In this document: in pieces, positions 33,918-46,095 of the stretch
Layout of the letters: each line of letters opens with the position of its first letter
How positions within the stretch are numbered: position 1 is the first letter of the stretch
NCBI GenBank assembly: GCA_012861695.1
Contig: JAAOOA010000086.1
Coordinates: forward strand, 24,724,403 to 24,788,402
Length of the DNA: 64,000 bases
DNA from: Trematomus loennbergii
Taxonomy: Eukaryota > Chordata > Actinopteri > Perciformes > Nototheniidae
Direction of reading: 5' to 3'
Made by a program: the position numbers and the translations under genes
Notes under the pieces: model-generated
The model's input: the letters and a program-made list of their open reading frames with translations, nothing else
What the model was told of the DNA's origin: nothing
The model's database searches: none

Positions 33918-34252
33918 GGGTCCAACCACCGACATCAACAAGTCTGGGTCTCATATATACAGAGTGTTGTTGAATGGTAAACTTTAGATGAGATGGGTAC
34001 AGAAAAACTAGTTGCACTGGTTTTTTAGAAAAGGTTATTCCAGTTCCTCCTTCTGTGATGATTTATAATGTAAGGCCAGTCTGGTTTTTCAGTGGAGCCA
34101 GGAATCTGAAATTCATGAGCTAATGAATAACCTACATTATCATTCATTAACATTTTCCCACATTGATGCTGCTGCAAAACAGTGTTACAGTTATGAGTAA
34201 AGGCCAGTGTGATCTAAGCAGTGAGGTTTAAGTTTTTGAACAACAAGGCAAA

Positions 34253-34300
34253 TAGATAGATAGATCGTACTTTATTGGGACCTTTAACGAACAAATCTGT
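34253..34300 (-). mobile_element. LINE 3' tail, minus orientation
   Basis: On the minus strand it reads GGTCCCAATAAAGTACGATC followed by a TATC-type tandem tail, a usual fish LINE end. Confidence 0.55.
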
Positions 34301-34984
34301 TAATAATGACGGAAACCATAACATAATTATCTACATACTGTATGTGTGGCCTCTAATTAAAAACCTTGCATTATACTCGCGTTACCATTCAATTAGCAGC
34401 CAGCGTAGAACTGACTAATTGTAATTATATGTAATCAAACACTCTGCGTTAAATCACAAGAACTCGGGAAACCATTAAATGGATAAATATGATATTTAAT
34501 AAAAGCTAATAACGGGCCATTTTCAATTGAATCATATTATTTCTGTTCAGGCACCACCTTTTCTCTTTTTACAGCTTTTCCAATGACGTATTTCAGGACG
34601 ACCAATCTGATCTGCTTTTATATAAGCCTAGTGGTTAGAGTACATTTGTAGTAATGGTTACTACAATCTGCAGACCCTGTGCACCAAAGCTCTGCAGGAG
34701 GTATAATGGTAAACGTATGAGAACAGAACATAATGTAACATTACCAGCACTCATAGAGCCTCAAACCCCTTGACATCCAGAGGGGACAAAGAGAAGAAAA
34801 ACTCCCAGAGAGCATCAAAGTACCACCACGAGCTGTTCCTTTCCTGTGTGCAACATCACATTAGTTTTAAAAGCACCCTGCTGGGAGCCCGGGGAAGGTC
34901 AGCTGTTCTGCACGGACAAAAGAGAGACTTCCTGCTGCGAGACACTCTGACAGGTGCCAGTTTCATGTGCATTAGTTGACCCCC

Positions 34985-35240
34985 CCCTCTTCCATCGTCT
35001 CTGGACTAAAACCACCAGACTCAGGGACGTTTCATCCCACAGGCCATGTGACTGTTAAACACCTGAACTTTTGAAAGAACATCCATAACATTCATCTGTT
35101 TGCAACTTCAATATTCCAATTACTTGTATATAGACTATTCTGCATTATTTATATTATATTATTTTTTTTGTACTTACTTGCACTATTTTATCTGTTTTAT
35201 TGTATTGCACTGTTGGAGGAGCCTGCATGTAAAATGTGCA
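34985..35240 (+). mobile_element. LINE 3' end fragment
   Basis: The stretch after 34990 reads as a worn reverse-transcriptase tail (RLWTKTTRLRDVSSHRP-like). A 3' UTR follows with TTGCACTATTTTATCTG and ACTGTTGGAGGAGCCTG. The same UTR signature (TTGTTGGAGGAGCT) is at 48740-48895. Confidence 0.6.
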
Positions 35241-35410
35241 ACATGGAGGTTTACAATACTGTAAATGACAGAGATGATTCCTATGTTTTTAAATGAGTTT
35301 TAATGAACAGAATGGTACTTGTTCTCTAATTGTTGCTGGGATGGACGTCCATTTGACTGCAGCCTTAACTGAATGTTCCTGAGCGGGATGATGCAATCTA
35401 CTCAAAAACA

Positions 35411-35585
35411 TTGACTTTAAATAAATGTTTATGTCAAAACATTTCACATAACTGTATTAGGTTGTAAGCAATAATATTAAGTTGAATCTAATAGTTTTGT
35501 ATTTAAACGTAAAACTATTGCTTTCAACTAACCTAATACAGTTATGTGAAATCTGTTGAGATAATACATTTAATTAAACTTGTTT
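35411..35585. repeat. Long imperfect inverted repeat (fold-back)
   Basis: The left arm contains ATTTCACATAACTGTATTAG (35441-35460). The right arm carries its exact reverse complement, CTAATACAGTTATGTGAAAT (35533-35552). The pairing continues inward (TTGTAAGCAATA versus TATTGCTTTCAA) and outward with mismatches (TTTAAATAAATG versus CATTTAATTAAA), giving arms of ~75 bp around a small loop. Probably a fold-back MITE; a transcribed hairpin is possible. Confidence 0.75.
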
Positions 35586-35969
35586 AAAATTAAATTTGTT
35601 TTAGGTTGACTTACAAATCTGTCCAGGGACAAATAGCCTCTTCGCTAATAACTCTGGCACTTTTACAGAAATGTTGATTAACGTGCACTGTCCCTGTTAA
35701 ATAAATGAATACAAAAATAAAATAATAATAAAAAAGTAAATGATCAGTTTTTTCAGTGCTATAGTGACACCTGTCCGTGATTCTAGGACAAAAGAGAGAC
35801 TTCCTGCTGTGAAACTTGGACAGCTACGGTTATACTTGCAGGTGCATTGCTACGGGAAGCTATTCCTGAAGCTTTCTGGCCAGGATTTCGTCATTATGCC
35901 GGCCACTTTCTCCCGCTGACTGAGAAAAGGTCAGCAGGTGTGCTATGGTGACTGCAGAACAGTACTTAC

Positions 35970-36051
35970 AACAGGGGTAATTGAGCAGCACGATGTCGTC
36001 CAGGGCGATGTATCCCTGCCGCTCCTCGGAGACGATCGCTTCAAAGATGAC
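35970..36051 (-). CDS. ptpru: ptpru exon 4: C-terminal end of the MAM domain
   Basis: This 82-bp exon follows a cttccacag acceptor and ends CCCTGTT|gtaagtact. It reads [12 protein letters not shown], then [15 protein letters not shown], which is the last strand pair of the MAM domain including its closing cysteine. It starts in phase 0, directly continuing ...SEYQ of exon 3, and leaves a single T for the next exon. The length of 82 bp and the DD-x-LL-x-YPC ending fit the R2B family. The exon stands alone between introns of 12.9 and 10.3 kb. The plus-strand open frame across it is a shadow. Confidence 0.9.
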
Positions 36052-37070
36052 CTGTGGAAGACAATGGGTAAATTAAATGAACACAGACCATTACATCTTG
36101 AGTGGCAAGTAGACAGACAAAGTAGGAAATTAGAGGGAAGGAGCACAAAGGCCTGTCGAAAAAACAGACGATTTTCCCTTAATCCCACCAAGAATTAAGA
36201 AAGCTCCATTATCCGTTATCTTGAAGGTTTTGTGCTAAAGTTTCTGTATTTTAATAACAGCTGTAATATAAGTTATTGGCAGGGCAACCTTTTCTTCTCT
36301 TTACAATTGCATAGGGATATATTTATAATATCAATATTTGGTTACTGTTGTCCATACATTGTTAAACTTGATATTTCAATACAAATGGTTATCTTGAAGT
36401 TATTTTTGCATTTCTGGTTCAGTCTCTTCATTCCAACACAGTAAAAAAACGCATTAGCAAAGCAACCGTTCTGTCTCTTCAACACCGGAGGAAAATACAT
36501 GTTAGTATTAGGATTTGGTAATTTGGTATAAGCGCCTAAGAAACAAAAAAAACGCTCTTAATCCACTTTTATTTATTTTAGCTCGCAAAACATTGAGCAA
36601 AAGGAAAACAACAGTAATCTTGAAGGTGAAGGTTCAGCATTATAAAAGTATTTGAATAAAAGCTATAATAAACATTAGCAAAGCAACCTTTTTGTGTCTC
36701 CTCAACGGTAGAGGGAAATATATCTAATATCAGGATTTGGTGTAAACCAATCAGAAACGAAAAACAAGCTCCCTTAAACCACTACTTTTGTATTAAAAAG
36801 CCATGGGTAAAACTATTATATAAGATGCCTATTTCTGCACCTGAGCGGACCTGCATGCATGGATCCCAATGATGTCTCAATATTCATAAATAGCTTGGAT
36901 TGCTGGATATACTGTGTGCTTAAACTCCCACAAGGTAAATGGAAGATACAAATTTGCAATCCAATTTTCTGGCAATAAAATAGCTTGCTTGTCTAAATGC
37001 AAATCCCAGTGCCAAACTAAATCTTATCCTCCACGCCTTTATCTAAATGGGTAATTTATTTATTTATATT

Positions 37071-37085
37071 GGGGGGGGGGGGGGG
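37071..37085. repeat. Poly-G run (15 G)
   Basis: Fifteen consecutive G after an ATTT-rich stretch. Length is likely to be unreliable in an assembly. Confidence 0.9.
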
Positions 37086-37939
37086 TTCTTATCTGGATCA
37101 ATTGAAGCTAATTCGTATATTTGACCTATAAGTAAATAACATGAATTTGATTTAACCATCTGTTTCCTAATGGCAAACCACCAACAGGTAAATGCTCGAT
37201 CAAAAACAATGACTCAACATAACACAATAAAGACCTGAAAGTCATTAACTTCGCAAAACATACTACACGGGGAATCTTATTTATAAAACCCCATCTAGTG
37301 TCAGATGTCAACATTTGAATCTCAGGTCAACCCTAACCCTAACCCAGTTAATTCACATCTCACAGGAGCTCATTCTTAGTATTTCCATGCAATATCTTTG
37401 CTAGCCTGCTTGTTGGACTGGACTGGGACTTTGTTGTCTACTTGCAAGTCACTGGAAAGCTGATTAACCAGCAGATATGACCATCAAAGACCATTGTTAT
37501 TAATCCCAAAGTTTAGGACAGTTAGGAACAGTTTGCACCTCATGGGTACATTTGTTGACAAAGACCAAAAGATGCACTTGCCAGGTCACAAAAGTCCAAT
37601 AGGTGGAATTCCAAGTGAAGAATGTTAAGTTACAAAAGCTTCCAGATTGTTCACAACCATACAGAACCCTTTGACGCTAATTCAGGAAATTGCAGAAGCC
37701 GAGCCACAGATTATTAGCTAACTCGATTTAATGCTCGTAGAATACAGTCAAGGGAATTATAAAATCATTAAGACCACCAAAAGACTGCGCTGCTGAATCT
37801 TCACAATCTAACAAATGCAACTTATCACTACCATCATTATACACTCAGACATAAAGATTGGAGAAGCGGTAGGATACCAGGTGCATAAGCTCCTTCGAAG
37901 ACTCAAAGACAATAGGCAGTCAATTGTGGCAAACTTTAA

Positions 37940-38320
37940 AGGTAGGGTAGGTAAGAATGAAGAAACCAGCTCGAGTGCGCTAGAATTTGAAAATACACAG
38001 CCGGAAAAAATCTGCCCCTTCCTTCAGACTTCCTTACAGAGCCCCTCCTCCAACACACACGACGCGCACATGACCAATGAGGGCACAAGATAAGTTTGTG
38101 CACAGATGGAAGGCTGACAGGCAGGTAGGCCATCAGTTATTTTAGCCGGGCCGGCTCAGATGATTGGTCGTGCTTTTTACAGTACTACGGCTTCCACAGA
38201 TGACATTTTTTTAATGATTTATTGTCAAAGCATTTAATATATTCATTGCTATCGGGATGTTAAGAGCATTCCATGGAATATAACAAAAAGTGTTTCTGAA
38301 GGGAATTGCCTACCCCACCT
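37940..38320. mobile_element. TTAA-target MITE, family A, copy 1
   Basis: Termini AGGTAGGGTAGGTAAGAATG and GCCTACCCCACCT. TTAA on both sides (37936-37939, 38321-38324). The body contains AACCAGCTCGAGTGCGCTAG, CATGACCAATGAGGGCAC and ATTCATTGCTATCGGGATGT, shared with 47639-48007 and 53482-53848. Confidence 0.9.
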
Positions 38321-38935
38321 TTAATTACTCAGTTTCAACAACACATATAGAAACATAAACAAAGAAAACTCACACGAGATGAAAAACAGTCAGAAACTAG
38401 AAGTGCACTCACAGACTGCTGACCTTTGCATGAGTGAAAATAAATGTGTGTATCTGCCCCGTCACTCAGACCCACTCCAAAATTAAATGGATTTGTCCTT
38501 GGCGTGTACTGCACTATTCCAGCATTTTTAGATTTAAGAATAATCCTGCAAACAAACAGACTTACCAAATGAAGCACACCTGTTGTAACCCTAACTCTAG
38601 ACTCAAAGACGGTCAACTTTCAAAGAACTTTCAAATGGCAACTCATCTTGGTTTAGTTTTCTCATAAGTAAAGTCGTACACTGCACAGAACATGAATAAA
38701 TCTCTCTTCTGCCACTTTAATCAATCCATACGGCAGCTGCAGGAGTCCTTAAACGCATCCTAAATATTCACTCAGTCATCTAAATGAGGCGGGAGCATGC
38801 GGAGCCTCAGAGTGGATGGAGAGCCTCCCAGAGAGAGACAAAGTCATCCAGGGTTTCTCAGCAGTGATTACAGTCAGCAGAGCCCAAATCATTCCCTCTA
38901 CAACGCTTCACTTTCCACTGCAGCAACACAACTGC

Positions 38936-39328
<393 letters not shown>

Positions 39329-41654
39329 CGCGCACTCAGACGGGCAATAGATTGCAAAGTTGACAATACATCAGGCTTTAAGTGCCCGGGGCCAATCAAT
39401 ACCACAAAAGGCCTTGGCAGATGGATACCGACTAAAGGCTTTCTTTCCACTAATTTATTTTTATTTTTCATTCCTATGCTGGGCCATTAGAAACGTCAGA
39501 CCGATTAACTCTTCAATTCATCACGCGTCAATGCGCCCCCACCATCGATTCACTCGTTAAGCCTCTGCATCTGGGCTCGCTCTCAGTGTGTTTCAGAGCC
39601 ACGCTGCCAGACGCTCGGGAACTTGGCGCCCAATATCGGAGCAAACGTAAACCACAAATATTATGCAAATGAGTACAATGCTGTTGCTCTGCACATACAA
39701 AGCAGAGCGCTGAAATGAGACGGTTTGCTGAGTGTTTGAAACTACAGTACAAATTAAATACACTGCAGATATAGAAAACACAATGGGATAACAAAAACCA
39801 TTTCACCAATTTAACAATAAATATAAATATACTTATATTTCGTTACTGTATTTGTTATATGTTAGGATCAGGGTTAGTTACTGTAGCAAGTTTCTGTGTT
39901 TGGTCGAGTTGTCTGTCTTTGAAACATTGGATTGTGTCTCTATTTTCCAATGCATTCGTGTATTTGTGTATTTTCTTGCTTCTGTATTTGCAACTTTTTC
40001 TGTATTTTGTTGGTTTCCTGTATTTAGAGTGCCTTTTTATACTGACATATATTTCGATATTCACTTGTGTTGTCTTCATTTGGAGAACATTTGTATTTGC
40101 TTGAGTTGTCTGGGTTTGAAGCATTGGATTGTGAAGTGCATTTATGAGTCATCAATGTTTTTCTTGTTTCTGTAATTGCTTTTTTCTGTCCTTTATTTGA
40201 TGCTCATTTTTCTTTTGAGTGGTTTCTGTATTTGTTCGACATGTCTGATTTTGCTTATGTTGTCCTTATGTGTACTAAGTTTGTTTATTTGGTTAAGTTG
40301 TATGTATGTGAACAATTATATCACTATTTTCAGATGTATTTGTGCATGTTTCTATATTTGCTTATGCTGTGTTCATTTGACGCTTGCTTCTCTTTGTGTT
40401 TTCTTTATTTGTGTATACATTTGATCATTTGGCAGTACTTTCTGCATTTGGCTGTGTTTTCTGTGTTTGCTCAGCTGCCTATTTCATTCATATGTTTCCA
40501 CACAAGCTTTATATGCATTTCTCAATTTTCCCATTATGTATTTCTGCACCTTTTTTCCGTGCATGAAATTCAATTGGTAAAGATGTTTTCTTCAGTTTAG
40601 GCTTTATCTGTGTGTGTTTTCTTAGTCGCGATGTGTTAAGCTGTCAGGCCCGCTGTAGGCAGGAGAGATATAAAAAGATGTATGTAGAGGAAAACTGCCG
40701 GTGAAGATAGAAGGAAACACCTTTGCACAGAAGGAGGAGATAGAGAGTGGAGAGTGGAGGCTTAAGCCACACTGATAGTGTTTGTCATGACGGGGGCCTG
40801 ATAGCATCTTTAATATTTGATAGCAAAGTTTCACCCTTTCCAATTCTCAAACAAGAAGGCATGGAGGAAAATGTATTTCTGCAAACAAAATGGCTTTTAT
40901 CCAATTAAAAAAATCCCGTTCGAGCTCCGTCTCCAGCCACCTCTCAGGGTTTTGAACAACATGTAACACAGCAAAAGCACAATTTGTGAAGTGTGATTCA
41001 AGGTTTGGTTTACTGCAAACAGCAGGTGCCATCTGCCGAGATGGATCGTTGTGTTGTCGCACATGAAATGAAAGGAAACTATCCAAATCAGAAGGCAGGG
41101 CACACAAGAACAGCAAGTGGAGACGTTAAAAGGCAGCTGGACAGTCGTATTGATGTAAAAAAGCATGCAGGCATTTTAATATTCACCTCCTGCCGAGTGG
41201 AGTTCGGCTCATAAACTCAATGCCGGAGAGTTTGATAGTGTAGCTCAACAAAATCCATACAGAAACCACGGAGGCCTCGCAGTGAAAACATAAAGTCACC
41301 GGTGGCAGTAAAAGAGGTGAATTAAAAACAAGATTTGCACAGTAATTAATATTTCTCCGGCTTTTACTTTTATTATAGCGCTGCAGAAATGATTTATGTG
41401 TGTGCATTATTGTGACGCTGCTCTCAATATGTGCCATCAATCTTCACGAGGACTTTGATAATTTAACGACTTACAAGCAATCATCTGAAGAATGTGCTGA
41501 GCAGGAATTGAAACACGGTTCTGTTAATTGATTTCTCCGGCGAGAATGAGGCTATTGATCCGTATTGGTATGTGGCGGGAAAACATTGAAATATATGACG
41601 CGTGAAGACAAAAGTCAAGTGTACAGTTTGAGTGTGCTGCAGGAGGAAGAGACC

Positions 41655-41659
41655 GTGTG

Positions 41660-41729
<70 letters not shown>

Positions 41730-41745
41730 TGTGTGTGTGTGTGTG
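41655..41745. repeat. (TG)n microsatellite
   Basis: About 90 bp of TG with TTG and GG breaks. Confidence 0.95.
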
Positions 41746-41885
41746 CACTTGTCTATCTATCCAACACCACCAACGAACAAAGGCCTTTGTTATTTGAAGA
41801 CAACTTTTTTAGAGAGCATGAAGCAGAATTCTCACTTCAGCATCAAAGAAAGAACATAGGCCTAAGAAAAAAATCACTATGTAAC

Positions 41886-42099
41886 CCTCACGGACCTACA
41901 TACAACACATTGTATGTGATAGGCTAAGGGGCGGGACATCTCTAAACTGGTTGACCAATCACACCAGAGCCGGCCAGCTAACCAATCAGAGCAGACTGGA
42001 CTCTGGCTTCAGACAGAGGGTGAAAAGAGGTGCTGCAGCACAGACAGTATGAGAACAATAAAGAGTCTTTTGAACATTAAAGCATGGAGACATGTCACA
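41886..42099. mobile_element. Body of a dispersed TTAA-type fish repeat next to the minisatellite
   Basis: The stretch with GATAGGCTAAGGGGCGGGAC, TTGACCAATCACACCAGAGC, AGAGGTGCTGCAGCACAGAC and AACAATAAAGAGTCTTTTGA is one I recognise as a recurrent fish repeat. Its usual right end (AACCTGAAAATGAGCA ... CTCTTTAA) is found here only after the tandem array, in the last unit. The left end is unclear. Confidence 0.55.
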
Positions 42100-42668
42100 G
42101 TAGAGACACTACATACTGATATACACCTGAACATCAGCAGGAGAGGACTCTTTAAATTAGAGACACTACATACTGATATACACCTGAACATCAGCAGGAG
42201 AGGACTCTTTAAAGTAGAGACACTACATACTGATATACCCTGAACATCAGCAGGAGAGGACTCTTTAAAGTAGAGACACTACATACTGATATACACCTGA
42301 ACATCAGCAGGAGAGGACTCTTTAAAGTAGAGACACTACATACTGATATACACCTGAACATCAGCAGGAGAGGACTCTTTAAAGTAGAGACACTACATAC
42401 TGATATACACCTGAACATCAGCAGGAGAGGACTCTTTAAAGTAGAGACACTACATACTGATATACACCTGAACATCAGCAGGAGAGGACTCTTTAAAGTA
42501 GAGACACTACATACTGATATACACCTGAACATCAGCAGGAGAGGACTCTTTAAAGTAGAGACACTACATACTGATATGCACCTGAACATCAGCAGGAGAG
42601 GACTCTTTAAAGTAGAGACACTACATACTGATATGAACCTGAAAATGAGCAGAATATGTGCTCTTTAA
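42100..42668. repeat. 57-bp minisatellite, 10 tandem units
   Basis: The unit runs GTAGAGACACTACATACTGA, TATACACCTGAACATCAGCA, GGAGAGGACTCTTTAAA. There are ten copies; the third is one base short, so the total is 569 bp. Because 57 is a multiple of 3, open frames run through it (a repeated 19-residue peptide on the minus strand) but are not genes. The last unit is different (GAACCTGAAAATGAGCAGAA, TATGTGCTCTTTAA) and looks like the terminal sequence of a TTAA-target repeat whose body is at about 41886-42099. Confidence 0.93.
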
Positions 42669-43981
42669 CACTGGTTAAACTATTGGCTGTGAATCTGATT
42701 TGATCAGCATGTGACATCTGAGTTCATGACCTGGGTCTCACACTTCTACACTTTGGTGAACACACTTATCTTTTGGAGATGGGACTTTGGCTTGTCATTG
42801 AAGGACAGCAGAGAACATTGATCCGACCGCTTCACTCTCTCCCTGTCAGACAGAGTGTGGGAGGTACAGTAGGTGCTAAAGAGAAGCTATTTTGGAAACA
42901 TTGGCTTCTCACCTTTTCTGGATGTATTGGTTTCCTCCCTCACTGCTTTGTCCTCCTTATCTATCTTAATTCCCAGTGCATTTCACTATTAAGCCCTTCT
43001 CTCTTATCGTTCCTCCATCTCTCCTGTATACTTTTCTATTGTGTTGTAGCTTCGTTTCACCCAGGGAGTGAAGCAGTATGGCAGAAATAAGGTTGGATAA
43101 ACTATTACTTTTAGTCTTCAGGGTTTTCTTGAATGTTCTTGGTTGCTAGCCTGAAATAAGGTCTGTGGTTAACACAAACTGAAGAGATTTTTATTCTACG
43201 ACATAAAATACATCAGTAAATAGTTAGCCGCCTTTAGCTTAGCTTTTTACTTCAGAAATCATAACGTGGTGTTATTATGTGGAGATTATCCTGCAGAACA
43301 AAACGTGTAGGTATCATAAACGTGTGTTTGCTACAGAGATTACTTTCGGCAATAATCCAAAATCACATGGAGAAATCCCATTGGCTTTTTGTGTAGGGAA
43401 CGAGGTAGATGCTAACTTCCGTGTCTGCCTACAAAATAAATCATCACTGAACCACTCATTAGTCTTTAAGAATCAAGTGTCCATTAGGTGTTTGAAGAGG
43501 AACAAGATTGAGATGGTATTTGTGTCACGATGGAGAAAGTTGGAAACGTAAAACCTCATAGGCCAGATAGTATTTCTACAAACGTATGATTTTACTGTGA
43601 AGTCCTGATCACTCCCTAATGTTCGTATTGTTCGTACTTTTTACTGTTTTTATTTGATCTTTGTGTCAAAAAGAAAAAGGCATTTCGGACAGACAAACTT
43701 AAGATGTACAATTACTATCTCTTGAAAAACACTGTGTAATTGTTTGCTGCCAAATGTCAATACAATTGAGATGGTGCCTTTAAAAAGTACCCTCTTCTTC
43801 CTCTTGGGAACACGGCCCTCTCCTCCTCATCCTCTCCCTCCACTGGGACTCACAGCTCGGCCCCACAGGGCTCCACTTATCTGTCGATAAAGATCTCTGT
43901 CCAGCTCTCGCAGCCAACAGATGACGCCTGCAGGCAGCAGAGGAGCTGAGAGGACTTCCACTTCAGAGGGCTTGGGGGGGG

Positions 43982-43983
<2 letters not shown>

Positions 43984-44080
<97 letters not shown>

Positions 44081-44172
44081 GTGTGTTGTGTGTGTGTGTG
44101 TGTGTGTGTTGTGTGTGTGTGTGTGGTGTGTGGTGTGTGTGTGTGTGGTGTGTGGTGTGTGTGTGTTGTGGT
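43984..44172. repeat. (TG)n microsatellite with TTG/GG breaks
   Basis: About 190 bp, pure TG for the first ~95 bp, then interrupted every 8-20 bp. It gives long false Cys/Val and Thr/His frames. Confidence 0.95.
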
Positions 44173-44468
44173 GGACAAACACTGGTGGAAGTGGTGGTTT
44201 GGATTAAATGGAAAAAAAAGCCATCCCTGTGATCAGCGAGCATCAACACCCTGAGGAAACACAGACTGCTACAGAGATATGTTGGACTGGGATCAGCTTT
44301 TGTATTTTGCCGTCACTGACATGAGGTAGACTATTGGAACAAAGAAACATCCAAAAATACACATGAGGGTTTTATTTAACTAACTAGCTAAATCTATTTG
44401 CGTCTCTTAATTTCACCAAATGTAGCATTACATAACGCCTCATGTTTAAACATGACATAACATTTTAA

Positions 44469-44560
44469 AGAGGACTTATTTCGCTTGTTGTGGTTTTCCC
44501 TTGCCTGTTGTGTGTTCTAGCTTTGTGTGCATGTAAATGGTCTGCAAAGGCTCAAATCCC
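44469..44560. mobile_element. Possible TTAA-type left-end fragment
   Basis: TTAA (44465-44468) is followed by AGAGGACTTATTTCGCTTGT, then GCATGTAAATGGTCTGCAAA, similar to GCATGTAAACGGTCTGCAGA of the family B element at 55116. No matching right end was found. Confidence 0.4.
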
Positions 44561-45896
44561 TGTGTTTCTCTCCCAAACACAACGTCTGGACCGAGTGCTT
44601 CAATGTGCACACGCCATGAGAAGTTCAGTGAACCTCACCACCAGCAACTGCTCTTTCCACCCATGTAAAAGTTTCTCCACACTAATCAGCTCAGCTCTAC
44701 CTGCTTCATTATGTGCTGCCTATCAGACAGCTTTATAGGACAAATAAACAATCTGTTTAGTGTCTACACGCCCGACGGGAGGACTTGAGAGAACAGCTGC
44801 TCCCCATCACTCAGCCAGCTTGGACACACATCACCAGTGGATTACATTGCTTATGCACGCCTGTCCAAATGGTAAGCACTGCGGCGCTAAAGCAAACGTC
44901 TGAGCCGAGTTGTCTGATGCTACACCTCGGCTTCCCTTAGAGATCACCTCCTCTGCAAGACAGACAAACTTCTCCCATCCTCACCGAGGGGAAGAAAATC
45001 ATTACTTTAAATCAGTTTGGCTGTTTGTGCGAGTGGCTTACGGCGGCAGAGGATGGAGAAGCCGTCCTCATTGATCTGTGCAGCGCTCTAATCTCATTAA
45101 CTGGCTCTTGATTTATTGAGAAGGGGCCCACGGTGCACCAAGGTTATGGAAGCAGAAGCCCGACCGGCTCCTCCGCAATGGGGGTCGCGTGCAATTGAGG
45201 TCAATTGACTGTTTGGACCCACGCTCCCGCCAGCCTTCTCATTAACGCCTGTTTTTTTTTTTGTAGGGGGTCGGCAGGCTTGGTGTGAAGAAAGAGAGCG
45301 TTAGGGAATAAATGATCGGCTGTAATGAGGTGAGGCAGTCATCAGAACCTTACAAGCTACACAACAGCGCTAATAATGCAGCATCGACAACACAGGCATC
45401 AAACGGAGATATCGATTACACTGCAGCATGCGGGTAAATGGACCAATAAATAAAGGTACAATGCAAACACACGCCCACTGTGATTGTGCACCTATTGAGC
45501 TAATGTGATTTATGGCACAGCCGCAATTAGCTAATTGTTGCATGTATGTGAAGGATAGGGGGACGGTAATAACGCTGGCAGTAGAAGGTTCAGTACACAG
45601 GGACCAATGAGACGGTTAAGTGCCCTGCTAAGTGAAAATTCAACCTTTGATTCAAGACATTTACAAGGCCTGAGTCGGGATTGAGTTTATAACAATACAA
45701 ATGAGAGAGAGATGCTGATGCTAGCATGTGTAATGTTTATCATAATTCTTTATAGGCTACACAATTTTAGGGTTACAATTGAACAGAACAGGGACCTGAC
45801 ATTATGATTTATTCACAATGAGTTCAATCAGTGAAATAGTGGTGTATGAAAAATCATTACACTTGAGTATCGAGCTATTCTGTTTTCTGATACTGT

Positions 45897-46095
45897 ATAG
45901 AGGCGCGTGTGGCGCAGTGGATAGAGCCTTGGTGTTGGATAAAGGGGCCACAGGTTCAAACCCCACTGCAGTCAGCATGTCGTTGTGTCCCTGAGACACT
46001 TCATCCCAAGTTGCTCCTGTGGGGATTGCCCACAGTATTGAGTATGTAAGTCGCTTTGGATAAAAGCGTCTAACAAGTGACATGTAATGTAATTC
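45897..46095 (+). mobile_element. tRNA-derived SINE, copy 1
   Basis: The head has an A box in GTGGCGCAGTGGATAGAG and a B box GGTTCAAACCC. The body ends AAGTCGCTTTGGATAAAAGC, GTCTAACAAGTGACATGTAA and a TGTAA-type tail, a widespread fish SINE 3' end. It is a SINE rather than a tRNA gene: the sequence runs on for 130 bp past the tRNA-like part and a relative lies 2.4 kb away. Confidence 0.82.

Larger units (their letters stand above)
25686..35969 (-). other. ptpru intron 4 (10.3 kb)
   Basis: Noncoding. Recognisable elements are listed separately (26261-27471, 29215-30049, 30536-30974, 31181-31242, 32915-33417, 33484-33917, 34253-34300, 34985-35240, 35411-35585). 27472-29214 and 31243-32914 are AT-rich with no supported feature. 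Confidence 0.8.

Noticed and set aside
37325..37345. Telomere-like CCCTAA units
   Set aside because: Only two and a half units, too short to mean an interstitial telomere.
42209..42589. 126-codon frame with a repeated 19-residue peptide
   Set aside because: It exists only because the 57-bp minisatellite unit is a multiple of three. The unit with one missing base breaks the frame and there is no start context.
45897..45975. Possible tRNA gene
   Set aside because: A and B boxes are present, but the anticodon arm does not fold cleanly and the sequence continues into a SINE body with a relative at 48296.
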